A stretch of 64,000 bases of DNA from Cyanophora paradoxa (Eukaryota > Glaucocystophyceae > Cyanophorales > Cyanophoraceae), in contig QPMI01000116.1 in NCBI GenBank assembly GCA_004431415.1, positions 62,001 to 126,000 on the forward strand, given 5' to 3'. Numbering within the stretch: position 1 is the stretch's first letter; each line of letters starts with the position of its first letter. The position numbers and the translations under genes are program-made. Shown here in pieces: positions 11,282 through 22,819 of this stretch. Under the pieces are notes generated by a model. It saw only the letters and a list, made by a program, of their open reading frames with translations. It made no database searches and was not told the DNA's origin.

Positions 11282-13173
11282 ATGCCGGTCGTCCTCATCA
11301 AGCTCGGCGGCAGCCTCGGTTCGCGCGACCCCGGCCGCTCGGCACGCGAAGCTCACACGTTCGGCAGTCACGGACAAGAGGAGTCCGTACACTCTCCGAC
11401 CACAGGTGCGCCAGCGGCGCGTGCTGGCCGCCAGCGAGATCAATTCGCGGCCGCCGGACCGTCCGCTATTCGAGCCGCTGATCGAAATCATCCACTTGCT
11501 TCGTAGGTCATAGCACAGCTCGCGAAGGTGATAGCTGCGGCCAGGCGACAGCGGCCGGACCTGCAGCTGGTGCGCGCCGCTGCGCGTCGGATCGGACCTC
11601 GAGCGCACGCCGCGCGAAGCTGAGCGCGAGCGCAACGGAAGGTCATCGGGAACGGAGCGGGCAGTTTCGGACACGTCGCAGTGCACGAGAGCGGATTCGC
11701 GAACGGCGTCCCCGCCGCCGACGATGGTGCGCTGCAGCAGGCGCTTCTTCTGTCCCGGAGCGCTGAGCGCCGCGCAGCGGAGGTCGAGAAGCAGGCGCTT
11801 GCTTACGCGAAGGTCGCCGCGGCGGTCGCGAGGCTGAACGGACACATCCGCGAGGCCCTCCTCGGTTCGCCCGCGGCCGGCCGCGGGTCCAGCCGCGTCC
11901 GCCCGCTCTCCGCGGCCGGCTGACGCCCCCGGCCCGCTGCGCAGAGGCCGGCGTTCCCGCCGTATCCCTCCCGCCCTCGTCCGTCTGCCGAGCGAAGGTC
12001 CATTCAGCTTCCCGCCGCGCCCTGCGCATCAGCGCCCGGCAAGCGAGTCCAACGGCAGCTGGTGGAAGTGGAGGCGGCCGGCGCGAAGAAGCTCCGCGGG
12101 GCGGTCGCCTCCGTCGACGCGGATCTGTTCCGCTCGTGCCTCTCCTCCCGCCGTGCGCCCCGTACCCCGCCCCGCCCCGCCCGCCCTTCCACCCCCCGTC
12201 CTGGCTAACCCCTAAGCTTAGGCGTGCCCTGCACCCACGGGGACGTGGCGCTGGTGCCCGCGGGACCTGAATCCGAACTGAATCCGCGGGCCGGGCACGC
12301 GGTCTGCTCGACGGAGTCCGTCTTCGCCGCGCTGGCCCCCGCGCTCCGCCCCGAGCTCATCCTCCTCCTGGGGGAGGTCGCCGGCGTCTTCACAGGGTGC
12401 GCGGGGGCCCTGGGCGGAGGATAACGCTTTCGATCCGGACCGGACCGTCTCCGCCGCCTCCCCTACCCCCCCCCCCCCCCATCAGCCTCCCCCCCCCCCT
12501 TCCCCTCCCCCCTCTCCCGCCTGGCCCCGTCCCGCCCCGTCCCTCCAACGCCGGGTCGCCCCCTAGGCCTCCTATGATGCTCCTAAGGCTACGCCTCCGA
12601 TCCCCGCCCCGCCCCGCCCCGCCCCGCCCCGCCCCGCCGACGCCCGACCGGGCCGCAGGGACCCGCACAGGGCGGCGCCCGGGGAGGAGCCCCCGCGGCT
12701 GATCGAGCGGCTCACCGAGGCGGCGTGGGAGGCGCACAGGGCCGGCATCGGCGGCTCGCACGGCGTCGACGTGACCGGCGGCATGGCGGACAAGGTGTGT
12801 GCTCGAGCTCCCGGCCCCTGCACCTACGCACCCCTAGGCCTAGAGTCGTCCCTGCGCCTACGCGCCCCTAGGCCTAGACAAAAGCTTAACTGTCCCTTGC
12901 TCCTGCCCGCGCCTAGGCCGAGCTTAGCGCGCGCAGAGCTACAGCTAGACTACAGCTAAAGTGTGTCCCGGCCCTAGAGCCAAGCTTTCGGCTGAACATC
13001 GCGGGCGCGCGCAGGTCTCGTCGATGTTCCGGCTGCTGCAGGAGAGCGACTCGTGGGGCGGCGGGGCGCCCCGCCCGAGGGTCTTCGTCGCCGGCGGGCT
13101 GGACGGGGCGAACGTGCTGCGGGCCCTCGCGGGGGAGGCCTTCGTCGGCACCGATATCGTCGCGGAGAGGTAG
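11282..13173 (+). CDS. IPK: isopentenyl phosphate kinase (amino-acid kinase fold)
   Basis: The N-terminus 'MPVVLIKLGGSLGS' is the amino-acid-kinase nucleotide loop. The exon joined at about 11642 gives 'IGNGAGSFGHVAVHESGFA', the isopentenyl phosphate kinase signature with its catalytic His. Later exons give 'PCTHGDVALVPAG', 'PELILLLGEVAGVFT', 'GSHGVDVTGGMADK', 'PRVFVAGGLDGANV' and end at 'VGTDIVAER'. The order and motifs fit the archaeal/plant enzyme that converts isopentenyl phosphate to isopentenyl diphosphate and so feeds isoprenoid synthesis. The C-terminus is complete. Introns at about 12420-12690 and 12795-13015 are GC-rich with C-runs and CTAGGCCTAG words. No transit peptide is evident, consistent with a cytosolic enzyme. 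Confidence 0.85.
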
Positions 13174-13826
13174 CGCGCGTTAAGCTGGGCCTGTGTTAAC
13201 GTTGCGCAAGAGCATGCCCGGCCCTAGATCTCGGCCGCGGCGCGCGCGGAATGATGCGCATGCACACTGCGCATGCACATGGATCGGACGCTAGCGCGTC
13301 CGATCCGCGGCGGCGCGGCCGGCGCCGCCGCAGCCGGCTGGGGCGCCGGCGCGCGGCGCTGGTATCGATGGCGAACCACCGAATATCGATCCGCCTCAAA
13401 TGTCATCGATATCCGGACCCGTGCTCCATATGCATGGCCAGCAACTGCGGCTGCAGATATACCGTACCCAGTTTGGCTGCGTGCCAAATCTGCAAGCTCA
13501 GCTTCCACGCCGTACTCGCTTGGCGGAGGAGGTCCGCTTCCAGCTCGGCAGCCTCTAGCTACCGCGGCTTCCATCTTCCCCAATTGGCCATCGCGGTTTC
13601 CGGTCCGGTCAGTCTACCTACTTCCGGTCCACGCGAACCGTGCCACGGTGCGCCTAGCCACCTATCGCATGGTCTCATATGCACGCATCTGCCTCGCTTT
13701 GGTCGGCGCTGGCCGCGGCGTGCTTACGCCATGGCCATCATATGCATGTACCGCATAAAGCCCATGGCCATGGCCAGCATCGCTTCATCTCATGCCCAAG
13801 ATCGCAGGGCTAGCTGGAATAGCAGC
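13174..13826. other. intergenic with dense short palindromes
   Basis: Upstream of the TIR gene and downstream of the kinase gene. It has many palindromic words (GCATGC, CATATG, CCATGG, ATCGAT) and one clear inverted repeat at 13281-13306. No exon recognised; it is the likely promoter region of the TIR gene. Confidence 0.45.
13281..13306. repeat. inverted repeat, 11-base arms
   Basis: Arms GGATCGGACGC and GCGTCCGATCC flank a four-base loop TAGC. It could form a hairpin or bind a dimeric factor; function unknown. Confidence 0.7.
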
Positions 13827-16800
13827 ATGGGGGGCTGCGGGTCAAGCTCGGCATCTCCGGCCGCAGCCCAAGATGGGCGATCCAAGCCCGCGGCCGCGGC
13901 CGACATGTACACGCGCAGCGGTGAGCATGCTTCAACACCTCTCTCTAGGCCTTCCTACCTCTGCTTCATCACCTTCTATACCTTTGCTTTCTCTCCTCCA
14001 GTACAGCTGCAGCCGCCAGCCGCCATGTCTATATGGAACTAGACACACGCCGCCATGAAGGCACCATCCTTCAGCCTCTTTCCCTTGGCCTCTTCGGAAT
14101 CCGCTTCGGAATACGCCTACCTCCTTTCTCTGCCTCTTTCGCTGTGTTATATGGCCCAGTCCACAGCTAAGAGAAGAAGAAGAAGCCAAGGGAAGCTCCC
14201 TCTTCCGCCCAGCCCCCCGTCTTTCCCCCCCCCCCCCCCCTCCGTGCCCCCTCTCTCCTCCCCCGGCCAAGGCCCCCCCCCCCCCCCCCCCCGTATACGT
14301 ATCCTATGCTACTTCGTATACGAAGAAGCCAGTTCCAATAAAACTATCTATGTTTCCTCTAGATATGCACGCATTCCCCTCCCCTTCTGCCAGACCCCTT
14401 CCACCCCCCCAACCCCCCCCCTCCCCCCCACCCCCCCCGCCCCCCACACACACCCCACCCCCACCCCCGGGCCCCGCTCCCCATCCCCGCCCCGCCCCCG
14501 CCCTCGCCTCGCCCCGCAATCGGCCTCGCCCCGCCCCCGCTCTCTCTCTTCGGCCGCAATCCCTCTTTCGTCGCGTTCTATGCTCCAGCGCTCAGCTACT
14601 TCATACGCGAAGCCAATGAAACTGTCTATGCTCTTCCCTTCCCCCTACCCTTCGCCCTTCGACCACAGCCCGTTCTCCAGTCCACAGCTACGTCTTACAC
14701 GAAGAGGCCAAGGGAAGCTATCTATGCTCTCCTCCCCCGGCCCTTGACCGCACGCCTTACCCCCCTCCCTCCCTCCCCACCCCCCACCCCCACCCCCCAC
14801 CCCCCTCCCTCTCCCACCCCCCTCCTCCACCTTCGACCACATCCCCTTCCACTCAGCTGCCTTTCTTGATTCTGGCTGTTCCACGCAGGCGCTCGAGAGG
14901 AGGTGCAGCGCAAGGCGGCCGAAGAGGCGCAGCGCAAGGCGGCCGAAGAGGCGCAGCGCAAGGCGGCCGAGGAGGCGCAGCGCAAGGCGGCCGAAGACGC
15001 TGTGCCTCGAACAGAGAAGCGTGCGTAGCAGCTCTTACGCCCATATCTGAATCTGCCACTGTGCGCCGACGCCCCTCTTCTGGCGCAGGAATCGTGGAGT
15101 GGAGCGTGACGGACGTGTGCGCGTGGGTGCGGGAGGACGTGCAGCTGCCCGAGTACGTCGACGCTTTCAAGGCCAACGGCGTCGACGGCAAACTCCTCGT
15201 TGAGCTCGGGTGCGCCTGCGATTGCGAGAGTTGGGCGCCGCATATCTCTGTCTGGTCCTGAGTCGCCTCGGGCTGGGCAGGGAGAAGGAGCTGGAGCAGG
15301 ATTTGAAGGTTGAGCGCAACCTCCACCGCAAGAAGTTCATGCGCGAGATTGACACGCTGAGCGGTGCGTGCTCGCCATGGCCTGCGACTTGGCAAGACAG
15401 TCAATATTTATCCGTTCACAAGACAATCAATATTTATCCGTTCACAGGGCTGCCAGCCGGCATGGGCGTCCGGGGCCTCAAGGGCCCTCGGGACTGCTTC
15501 ATCAGCTACTCGCACTCGGACACAGATATTGTCCACAAGATCAAGTCAGATCTCGTGCGTGCTGGTCTTTCCTGCTGGATCGACTCTCAGCAGCTGCAAA
15601 GCGGGTGCGCACTTGTGAAAGCCTTCAAGTTCGACCTGCCTACTTCTTCCATGACTCCTCAATGCGCGCCTGCGCCAGACACGAGTGGCGCAACGAGATC
15701 GCAGAGGCGATAACGAATGCAAAGGTGCTCGTGCTGGCCCTTTCGCAGAAGGCGGCGTCTAGCCGCTACTGCCAAGAGGAATGGAACATGGCCAACGACG
15801 GTGGTAAGCTGCTAAGCGAGTACTGCTGCCTCAATTCGTCCTGATAATGAGTTCTCTTTAACCAGGAAAGTTCTTCTTCCCTGTTTTTTTGGAGGATCCC
15901 GAGAGCATGAAAATCGATCCTGGCGATTCAATGATGATTAAGCGATACCAGGCTTGCAATTGTCCACGTTGCAATTCATAAATCATAAATCGTTTCGTTA
16001 ACATTGCGTTTAATTTCAAGTTCCGTTGTCATTCGGCAGTGGTGCATCCTTAAGACGCGCTCGGGGCCACAGTACGAGGCTGAACTGCGCAAACTTATCG
16101 ATGGCATCAAAAGGCGTGTTGAGCAGGAGGTGCATACGCCAGCAAAAGTTATCTGCCCGGCTGATCATGGCCCTGTCTGACGCGTATACGTATACGTACG
16201 CCGACAGCTGCAGGAAGCTAAGGCCAAGATTCCCGCAGATCCGGCGCCTCAAAACCGTGTACACGTCCCAAAGACATCGACAACTGCAACGGCAGAGAAA
16301 CCGGCGTCAGCGGTCAAGGCTGAATCGGGAAAGCCGAAGGCAGAAGCAACAGTAATGACCTCAGACAAGGTAGCGCTGGCCACGGCTGATCATGACAAAA
16401 GGACAGATCCGGATCCGGACTCGAACCCCAAAGCTCACATCACACTCGAAGAGCTGCCACCCAATGATCCGCTCTACATCGAGTACCGCCAGGTGACCTC
16501 ATTATTCACTGATGAGTCACTAGATTCTTCGCATTATTTCTCAAAGGGCCGATGGCTTCGCTAAGTACATGATCTCTTACTCAGACTGCCGAGGGGCTTG
16601 TCACGGGTCTCCGGTCCGCATCAGCAGACTTGGAGAAGGCAACTCACGCTCTTGGTGTCGTTGCAACTACGATGCGCAAGTGGCGCAGTCAGACGGGTAA
16701 GGCTTTACGTGCATTCCTAATTTTTATCGCGTGTTCCGGCAGATAAAAAATAATTAATTCTCTGTTGTCATGCTAAACCGGCAGATAAAAACTTTCTGCG

Positions 16801-19800
16801 GACGCTGCTGCAGGTGGGGTTGCTTGAGGCCCTGCTGCCTCTCATGCGGGACTTTGAGGAGGCTGCGGAGCTTCAAATGGACGGTGCTCTGAAAAGACGA
16901 CTCGCTATTCTTATAGTTACAACCAATCGCCAATTCTTCTCTCACTCATAATTACCTTTTCTCGCCTTCATTGCGTAGCCTGCGAGGTCCTGGCGGACGT
17001 CGCTGCCATTGACGGTGAGGCCGTTAATAAGAATCAATTAAGCTCGCAAGCAACTTATTGAGATCCGTTGTCAGGTCAATCACGAAAGCTCCTCGCGAAT
17101 GCAGACGGCTTAATGGCGGTGGTCCGAGTGATGCGTCTGCACGTTGCGGAGCCGGAGGTGCAGGAGAGTGCTGTCCGCGCCCTTCGGGAATTCGCATCAG
17201 CTGGTGAGTATTCACGCTAATCGCAATTGAACTCATCTCGGTGTGGTCTAAAGTCTCGCTCGCTTTTGTGATCAGACGAAATGCTCATTCCGATCATGGA
17301 ATCGAAAGCGGCCCGCGAGTGCATCGGGCTAATGGCTCAGTACCCGCACAACCTGAGGCTCCAGGAGCATGGAGCGAACCTTTTGGCGCAGCTGTGTAGA
17401 AAAGGCGAGCTCTCTATTTTTCCGATCTCACAATGGGAGACTGATAACAAGATATCGATGCTCTGTCAGGCGAGCTTTGCAGCATGCTTTCCGAGCTGGG
17501 TGCCGTGGCTCCCTTGGTGCGGGCGATCGTGACTCACACAATTTCGACTGCTCTGGACACGTCTGCTGCCAGCGCTCTCCTGCAACTCTCTGGCCAGGGT
17601 GACTTGCTCTGCTCCGCAAGGTTTGGCGCGTAATTAATATTGCGGTTGCGATTGACAACTCAGATGCATTTGCGACCTCGATGATAAACAATGGCGGAGT
17701 GCGAGCTCTGACCGATCTCGTTCGGCGCCGAACCGACCAAGCGGAAATTGTCTGCCATACAGTCGAGGCTCTGAAGAACTCATGTCGAAACGGTGCACTG
17801 CATATGATTGAACTCTTTTTTCTTCCAGATGATTGAATGAACCGAAACGGTCGTCTTTAGGAAACTTATTTTTCTTCCAGATGATTGCCGCAAGACCGTG
17901 TATGAGTGCGACTCGACTGGGGCGGCGCTGGCCGCTGTCCAGGCTCATTCGGGCGACTCCAAGGTGGCTATAATAATTGCCACTCTCGCCCTTGCTGCAG
18001 AGGTCGTCAAAGAAGGTTCGGACCGCCCCATTTGCGTTCGGATATCTTCTTGCATTTTGCAATATTCATTGATTTTTCGCGCAGAGTCCTTGACTTTTAC
18101 CTCTTGCATCCTTAGAGAAGATCGGTTGCGGAGCATTTTGCAGGAGATTCCCGAAGTTTCCGAACTCAGCAATAGTTCCAAAATCGCCGCCGTGCTCTCG
18201 CTTTTGGGTTCCCGGCTGTGTCGTGCCTCGCCTGGTGCGTTCTTTTGCTCGCCGAATAACCTGCAGCTGGCTATTTATTCCCAAAATCTGTGCAATGCCA
18301 GAGGGTTTGCCAGATCGATGTAAAGCAGTGGCAAGTTCTCGCTTGCTTTCGGTGGCCTTTCAAGCGATTATGAGCATGATAAGCGGGACAACCTCGAGCT
18401 CTGCTCACCCCGATCAAGTCTGGTCGAACTTCTTGTGTGCTCTCGAGATTGTGGTTGACAACGGTGCGATTCCAAGCTGCGAGTCCAAACCCACCTGATC
18501 AACCTGACTCCAAGCATGTACATGCGCATGCACAGCCGCAGTGAGTCTGGTTGACAGCATCTTCCTGTCCATGCTCATCGAAGGGTCCCTTAAGCCGTCA
18601 TCCGTGTCGTCTCCCTCAGCAAAAGCGCTGGGCTTGGCTCTGAAAGCGCTGGGTTTGGCTCTGCAAGCGTTGGAGTTCAACCGTCTCCATGGCCATGTGC
18701 AAACCGTCGCGGGAGAGCTGATCAAAACATTATCGCCTGCGCACGCAATCCTCTTCCCTGGCGTGGTGCGGGCTTGCAAGCTGCACTCAGACTGCCAGGA
18801 GCTGCACCGTGCAGTGGCGTTCGCCTTTCATTCTTTCGTAGTCTTCGGTACAAAACTCTGCTGAAAATGTTCTTTATTTTAATTCGCAATCAAATTTCGT
18901 TGTACAGAGCTGTCGACACGAGAGGAGGTCGTCCGGAGCCAGGTGCTGCAACGGCTTGTGGATTGCGTGCAGCGCTTTCCTTCCGACCTCGTGCTTGCTC
19001 GAGGCTTCGTACTTCTGTGCCTCGAACTTTCGGCAGATCGTGCGCTGACTTCATGATCACCGACTTCTCTTTTGTGAACTTCACTTCATTTCTGAATGGG
19101 CATTTAATTTACGTATGCAGAAGCGACTCAGAGTGCAGTGCTTCGGCTGGGATGCCTTCCGGCTTTGGAAACTGCCCGCAGACTTATGAATCCCGAATCG
19201 ATCGATGATATGTTATGTATATCTGTCATCGGGCTCCTAGCAAGTCGAGGTGTGCATGGGTTTCTCCACTTCACTTCATATTACTTGCAATCGGCTGTGA
19301 ATGTGACTTGCATCTGAGCGCAGAAGAGTCAGTCGGCTACTTTGAGGAAGTGAAGATATCCCGTCAGGAGGCTCTCAATGCGTACAAGGAGATAAATAGC
19401 AAGGAGCTTCAAGTGAATCCGACAGACAGCATCATGGCTGCTTTGTATTGTGCCACTGCTGGGCAAACCATCCGTCTTGCTCCTGGCCGGTGCGATAATG
19501 CTCGCTCTGGAGAGCGATATCGATCGAAGGGAAGCTCATGAATTTTGTTGAGCAGATATTGCGAGGCGGTGTTGATTGACAAAGACGTGCACATCGTCGG
19601 GTCGCGGGAGGCCATTCTCGAGTGGGACCAGGGCGTCACCCTGCACTGCAAGGGACCAGCAGCGCCAAGTGTGAGGGGCATCACGATCAGAGATTCCAAA
19701 CACTTCTCCAGCGATGATCCTCGGACTTCTCCACCTGCGGTGTTGATTTCGGGTGGGAGCCAAGCGGTGATAAAGGACTGCGACCTGTCCAGCACATGCT

Positions 19801-21046
19801 GCAGTGGCGTCTCCGTTACCGGTGAGGGGACGGCTCCGACACTGTGTGGTGCGAGGAAATTACCCCGTCCTTGATCTCGCCTTCGTCAATCTTTTTTGCA
19901 TGGCCCTAAATCCTGCATGCACAGAGAATGTTGTGCATGATTGCGGGCGGATGGGAATCATCTTTGCAGATCGGGCAAAGGGCCAGGCGGACAGCAACGA
20001 CGTGCACGACAACAAACGAGCAGGCATCAGCATTAATGATGGTGCAGAACCTGTTGTGAAGGGCAACAAGATCTACAACGGCAAGCAGGTTGGCATCCTT
20101 GTCAGCGAGAAGGGGCGCGGCACGATCGAGGGCAACGACGTGTACAGCAATGCATTTGTGGGTATCGAGATCAAGGCGGAAGCCGAACCTGTTGTGAAGG
20201 GCAACAAGATCCACGACGGCAAGTCAGCGGGCATCTTTGTCACGGAGAAGGGACGCGGCACGATTGAAGGCAACGAGGTATACGGCAATTCATTGTCGGG
20301 TATCGAGATCAATGAAAATGCAGACCCCGTCGTGCGGGGCAACAAGATCTACGAAGGCAAGTCAGCCGGCATCGCCGTACGCGACAAGGGGCGCGGCACG
20401 ATCGAGGGCAACGACGTGTACAGCAATGCATTTGTGGGTATCGAGATCAAGGCGGAAGCCGAACCTGTTGTGAAGGGCAACAAGATCCACGACGGCAAGT
20501 CAGCGGGCATCTTTGTCACGGAGAAGGGACGCGGCACGATTGAAGGCAACGAGGTATACGGCAATTCATTGTCGGGTATCGAGATCAATGAAAATGCAGA
20601 CCCCGTCGTGCGGGGCAACAAGATCTACGAAGGCAAGTCAGCCGGCATCGCCGTACGCGACAAGGGGCGGGGTACCATCGAGGGCAACGACGTGTACGGC
20701 AACGAGAACGTAGGAATTCAGCTCCACGCAAATGCTGAGCCCGTCGTGCGCAAGAACAAGGTCCATGATGGCAAGTCGATTGGCATCCATATCCTCATGA
20801 ATGGACGGGGCACGATCGAGGACAACGAGGTCTATTGCAACAAGGGCGCCGGGATCGAGATTTGTGCTGGGGGAGATCCGGTCGTGAAGAATAACCGGTG
20901 CTCGGATGTCCAAAGTTTTGTTAACCAGGACCCGCTGATCATGACGCGTGTGCAGGATCCGCGATCAGCCGTTCGGGATCTGGGTGCGCAAAGAGGGCAA
21001 GGGGACCTACACAGGGAATACGATAAAACCAACAAGAGAAGATTGA
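13827..21046 (+). CDS. SAM-TIR-ARM-beta-helix protein with N-terminal acylation signal
   Basis: Exons joined by eye stay in one phase to a stop at 21044-21046, about 1,400 residues. Order: exon 1 'MGGCGSSSASPAAAQDG', an N-myristoylation/palmitoylation-like start; a coiled coil of EEAQRKAA units (14889-15020); a SAM domain 'WSVTDVCAWVREDVQLPEYV' ending 'NLHRKKFMREIDTL' (15089-15363); a TIR domain starting 'DCFISYSHSDTDIVHKI' with 'AGLSCWIDSQQLQSG' and the helix 'SRYCQEEWNMAND' (15448-15951); a charged linker; ARM/HEAT-like helical repeats, e.g. 'GLMAVVRVMRLHVAEPEVQE' and 'ALDTSAASALLQLSG' (16585-19210); then about 20 PbH1 rungs, e.g. 'GRGTIEGNDVYSNAFVGIEI', like FBXO11. SAM, TIR and ARM are the parts of SARM1, but order and the added helix differ. 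Expected role: TIR NADase or signalling switch with a ligand-binding helix; this is inference. One intron (15952-16039) is GC-AG. The exon 1 join is the weakest. Confidence 0.82.
13921..14888 (+). other. 967-base C/T-rich first intron of the TIR gene
   Basis: If exon 1 is correct, this intron runs from GTGAGC to CGCAG with matching phase (a Gly codon split 1+2). It is largely C-rich with poly-C runs at about 14226-14240, 14275-14292 and 14400-14450 and CCCCACCC repeats at 14760-14830. No coding feature seen. Confidence 0.6.
14900..14995 (+). repeat. 24-base tandem repeat encoding EEAQRKAA units
   Basis: Four near-perfect copies of a 24-base unit encode an eight-residue charged helix repeat, the coiled coil ahead of the SAM domain. 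Confidence 0.9.
20113..20666 (+). repeat. 276-base exact tandem duplication in the beta-helix exon
   Basis: The segment repeats with a 276-base period, so 92 residues (four helix rungs) occur twice with identical DNA. The identity at synonymous sites means the duplication is recent or homogenised. It lengthens the helix without changing the frame. Confidence 0.9.
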
Positions 21047-22819
21047 TATCAATATTGGAATATTCTTCAGCTTGCGGCCGCGGTGGCATGAACGCTGCAC
21101 ATGCCCTGCAATTTGTGCCGCCCACATTCCGACTCCCAGCCGTATATAGCTATCCCTGTTCGTCGTCTCTAATTTATAAGCCGGCAGCTTGCATGAATAT
21201 TTTTAGCCTGCTCGTGCCATGTTGTTGCCAATGGGCCCGCTTATTTTAGCCCTGGCCATGGCCCAGCTGCAGTGGGCCCTCGCTTGCCCTGCACGGATTT
21301 TCTTAGGCTGCGATATTTAGAGCGAATGTCTGGCCTCGGCAATTTATCGACTCGGCAATTCCGGTTTTCGATGAATCCGGCAATTTATAATATAACGTTA
21401 ACTCCTACAGTACTTGCTGTCTTATATATAATTATGCCGGCTCTGCGGCTGTACGTAATAGACATGGAAAAGGACGAGGAATTCGAAGAGGAGGGAGTGC
21501 GGCTTCGATCGAAGCTGTGGCGCTTCCTAGGCCTGTGCACGTGGTACTGAGGCCGTGCCGCCGCCTGCCAAACCTGTGAGTGGGTGAGGTGACGCCTGAG
21601 CTTGCTGTGCACCCCTGCCGATTGCGGACCTTCCAGACCAGACCTTCCAGCCTCGGAACCATCGCTGCCTCCTCGAGCTCCGCGAACCGCGGCGGGCGTA
21701 CGATGTGAGAGAGGGGCTATCCGGCTGCAGGCCTAGGGCAGGCCCCCGATACCTGATGCATGAGACGATTGGTCTCGACTCTTGCCCTTCGGTCGCGTGA
21801 ATACGACAGGCGGGGGGCGCACCATCGATTCGCCATGCTCGAAATAGGCGGACAAAAGTTCAACGGGGTCCTGGGGCGAAGGTCCGGTCCGGAGGGGCAG
21901 GGGGGTACGGGTATATTTGACGCACCCCAACGACGTGCCGCACACCCTTCGATCGGGAGTGACAAGGAGATTCCAGATGTGCGATCTTCAGGGCTCGACG
22001 GCGCTTTTGGCGGAGGGGTACACCAAAAAAACTAGTTGGCGGGGGCGTGCGAAAAAAAACTAGTAGCTTCTGGGGAAGGGCGGCGGGGATCTAGAGCGCA
22101 CCCGTACGTGGCGATGGCCAGATAAGAGATCGTTGCGATCGTCACGGCGTGCATGGTCGGATGGACCGCGCGCGCAAGCTCCACTCGTGGACGCCGCCAG
22201 CTGTGGCTCCCTTTGAGCGTCCTGCAGCCTGCCGGATCGTATCAGAAGCGCTCCGAGCGCGCGCTGGGGCGCCGTGAGGCACCAGCGTACCGCGGCCGGC
22301 GCGGGAGCTCGGGGATTTAATTTGGAGAGACTCGGCGGCGCGCGCCGCCCGATCGTGGGAGAGAGACTGTCCGCAGCTGGCCGGATCACGCGCGGCAGCT
22401 ATGAATGAGGATCGGATCGCGCACGCTGGCACGGCGCGATGTCCGCGGCACGCCGAGCGGAAAGGAACCGCGAGGTCGACGTACGCGTCTAGCGTGCATG
22501 CGGGAACCACGAGCGGGCCGGGCGCAGAGCCAGGACTCCTTGCAGGGCTGGCGAAGGACTTCTCCTTGCCATGCATCACATACGCCGTGCGGTCGATCGG
22601 TCGGGGCCGGCCCTGGAGGATCGGCGGCACTTGCACAATCAAGCGACGGTCGGCGAGCCGACGAAGAGCTAGCAGCGCCCCGCACCCGTTATGACTACAT
22701 GCTGTCAGGCTGCCGCTGTGCTCACTCGTTGCCGCTGTCCCGAAGAAGCGCGGCACCGCCAGCACGTGCACGATTGGAGCGGCGAAAGCACAAAGATATG
22801 ACACAAACCAATTAAAAAG
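21047..22819. other. intergenic, no gene recognised
   Basis: About 1.8 kb between two + strand genes. It contains an AT-rich part (21160-21460) with repeated gcaattta-type words, then GC-rich sequence with open frames in several phases that look like compositional artefacts. Two copies of an aaaaaaactagt word lie at about 22025-22063. Confidence 0.4.

Noticed and set aside
15448-19500. TIR gene and beta-helix gene as two separate neighbours
   Set aside because: Every exon between them joins in one phase without stops and no new start or promoter-like gap is seen; left as the main point to test by transcripts.
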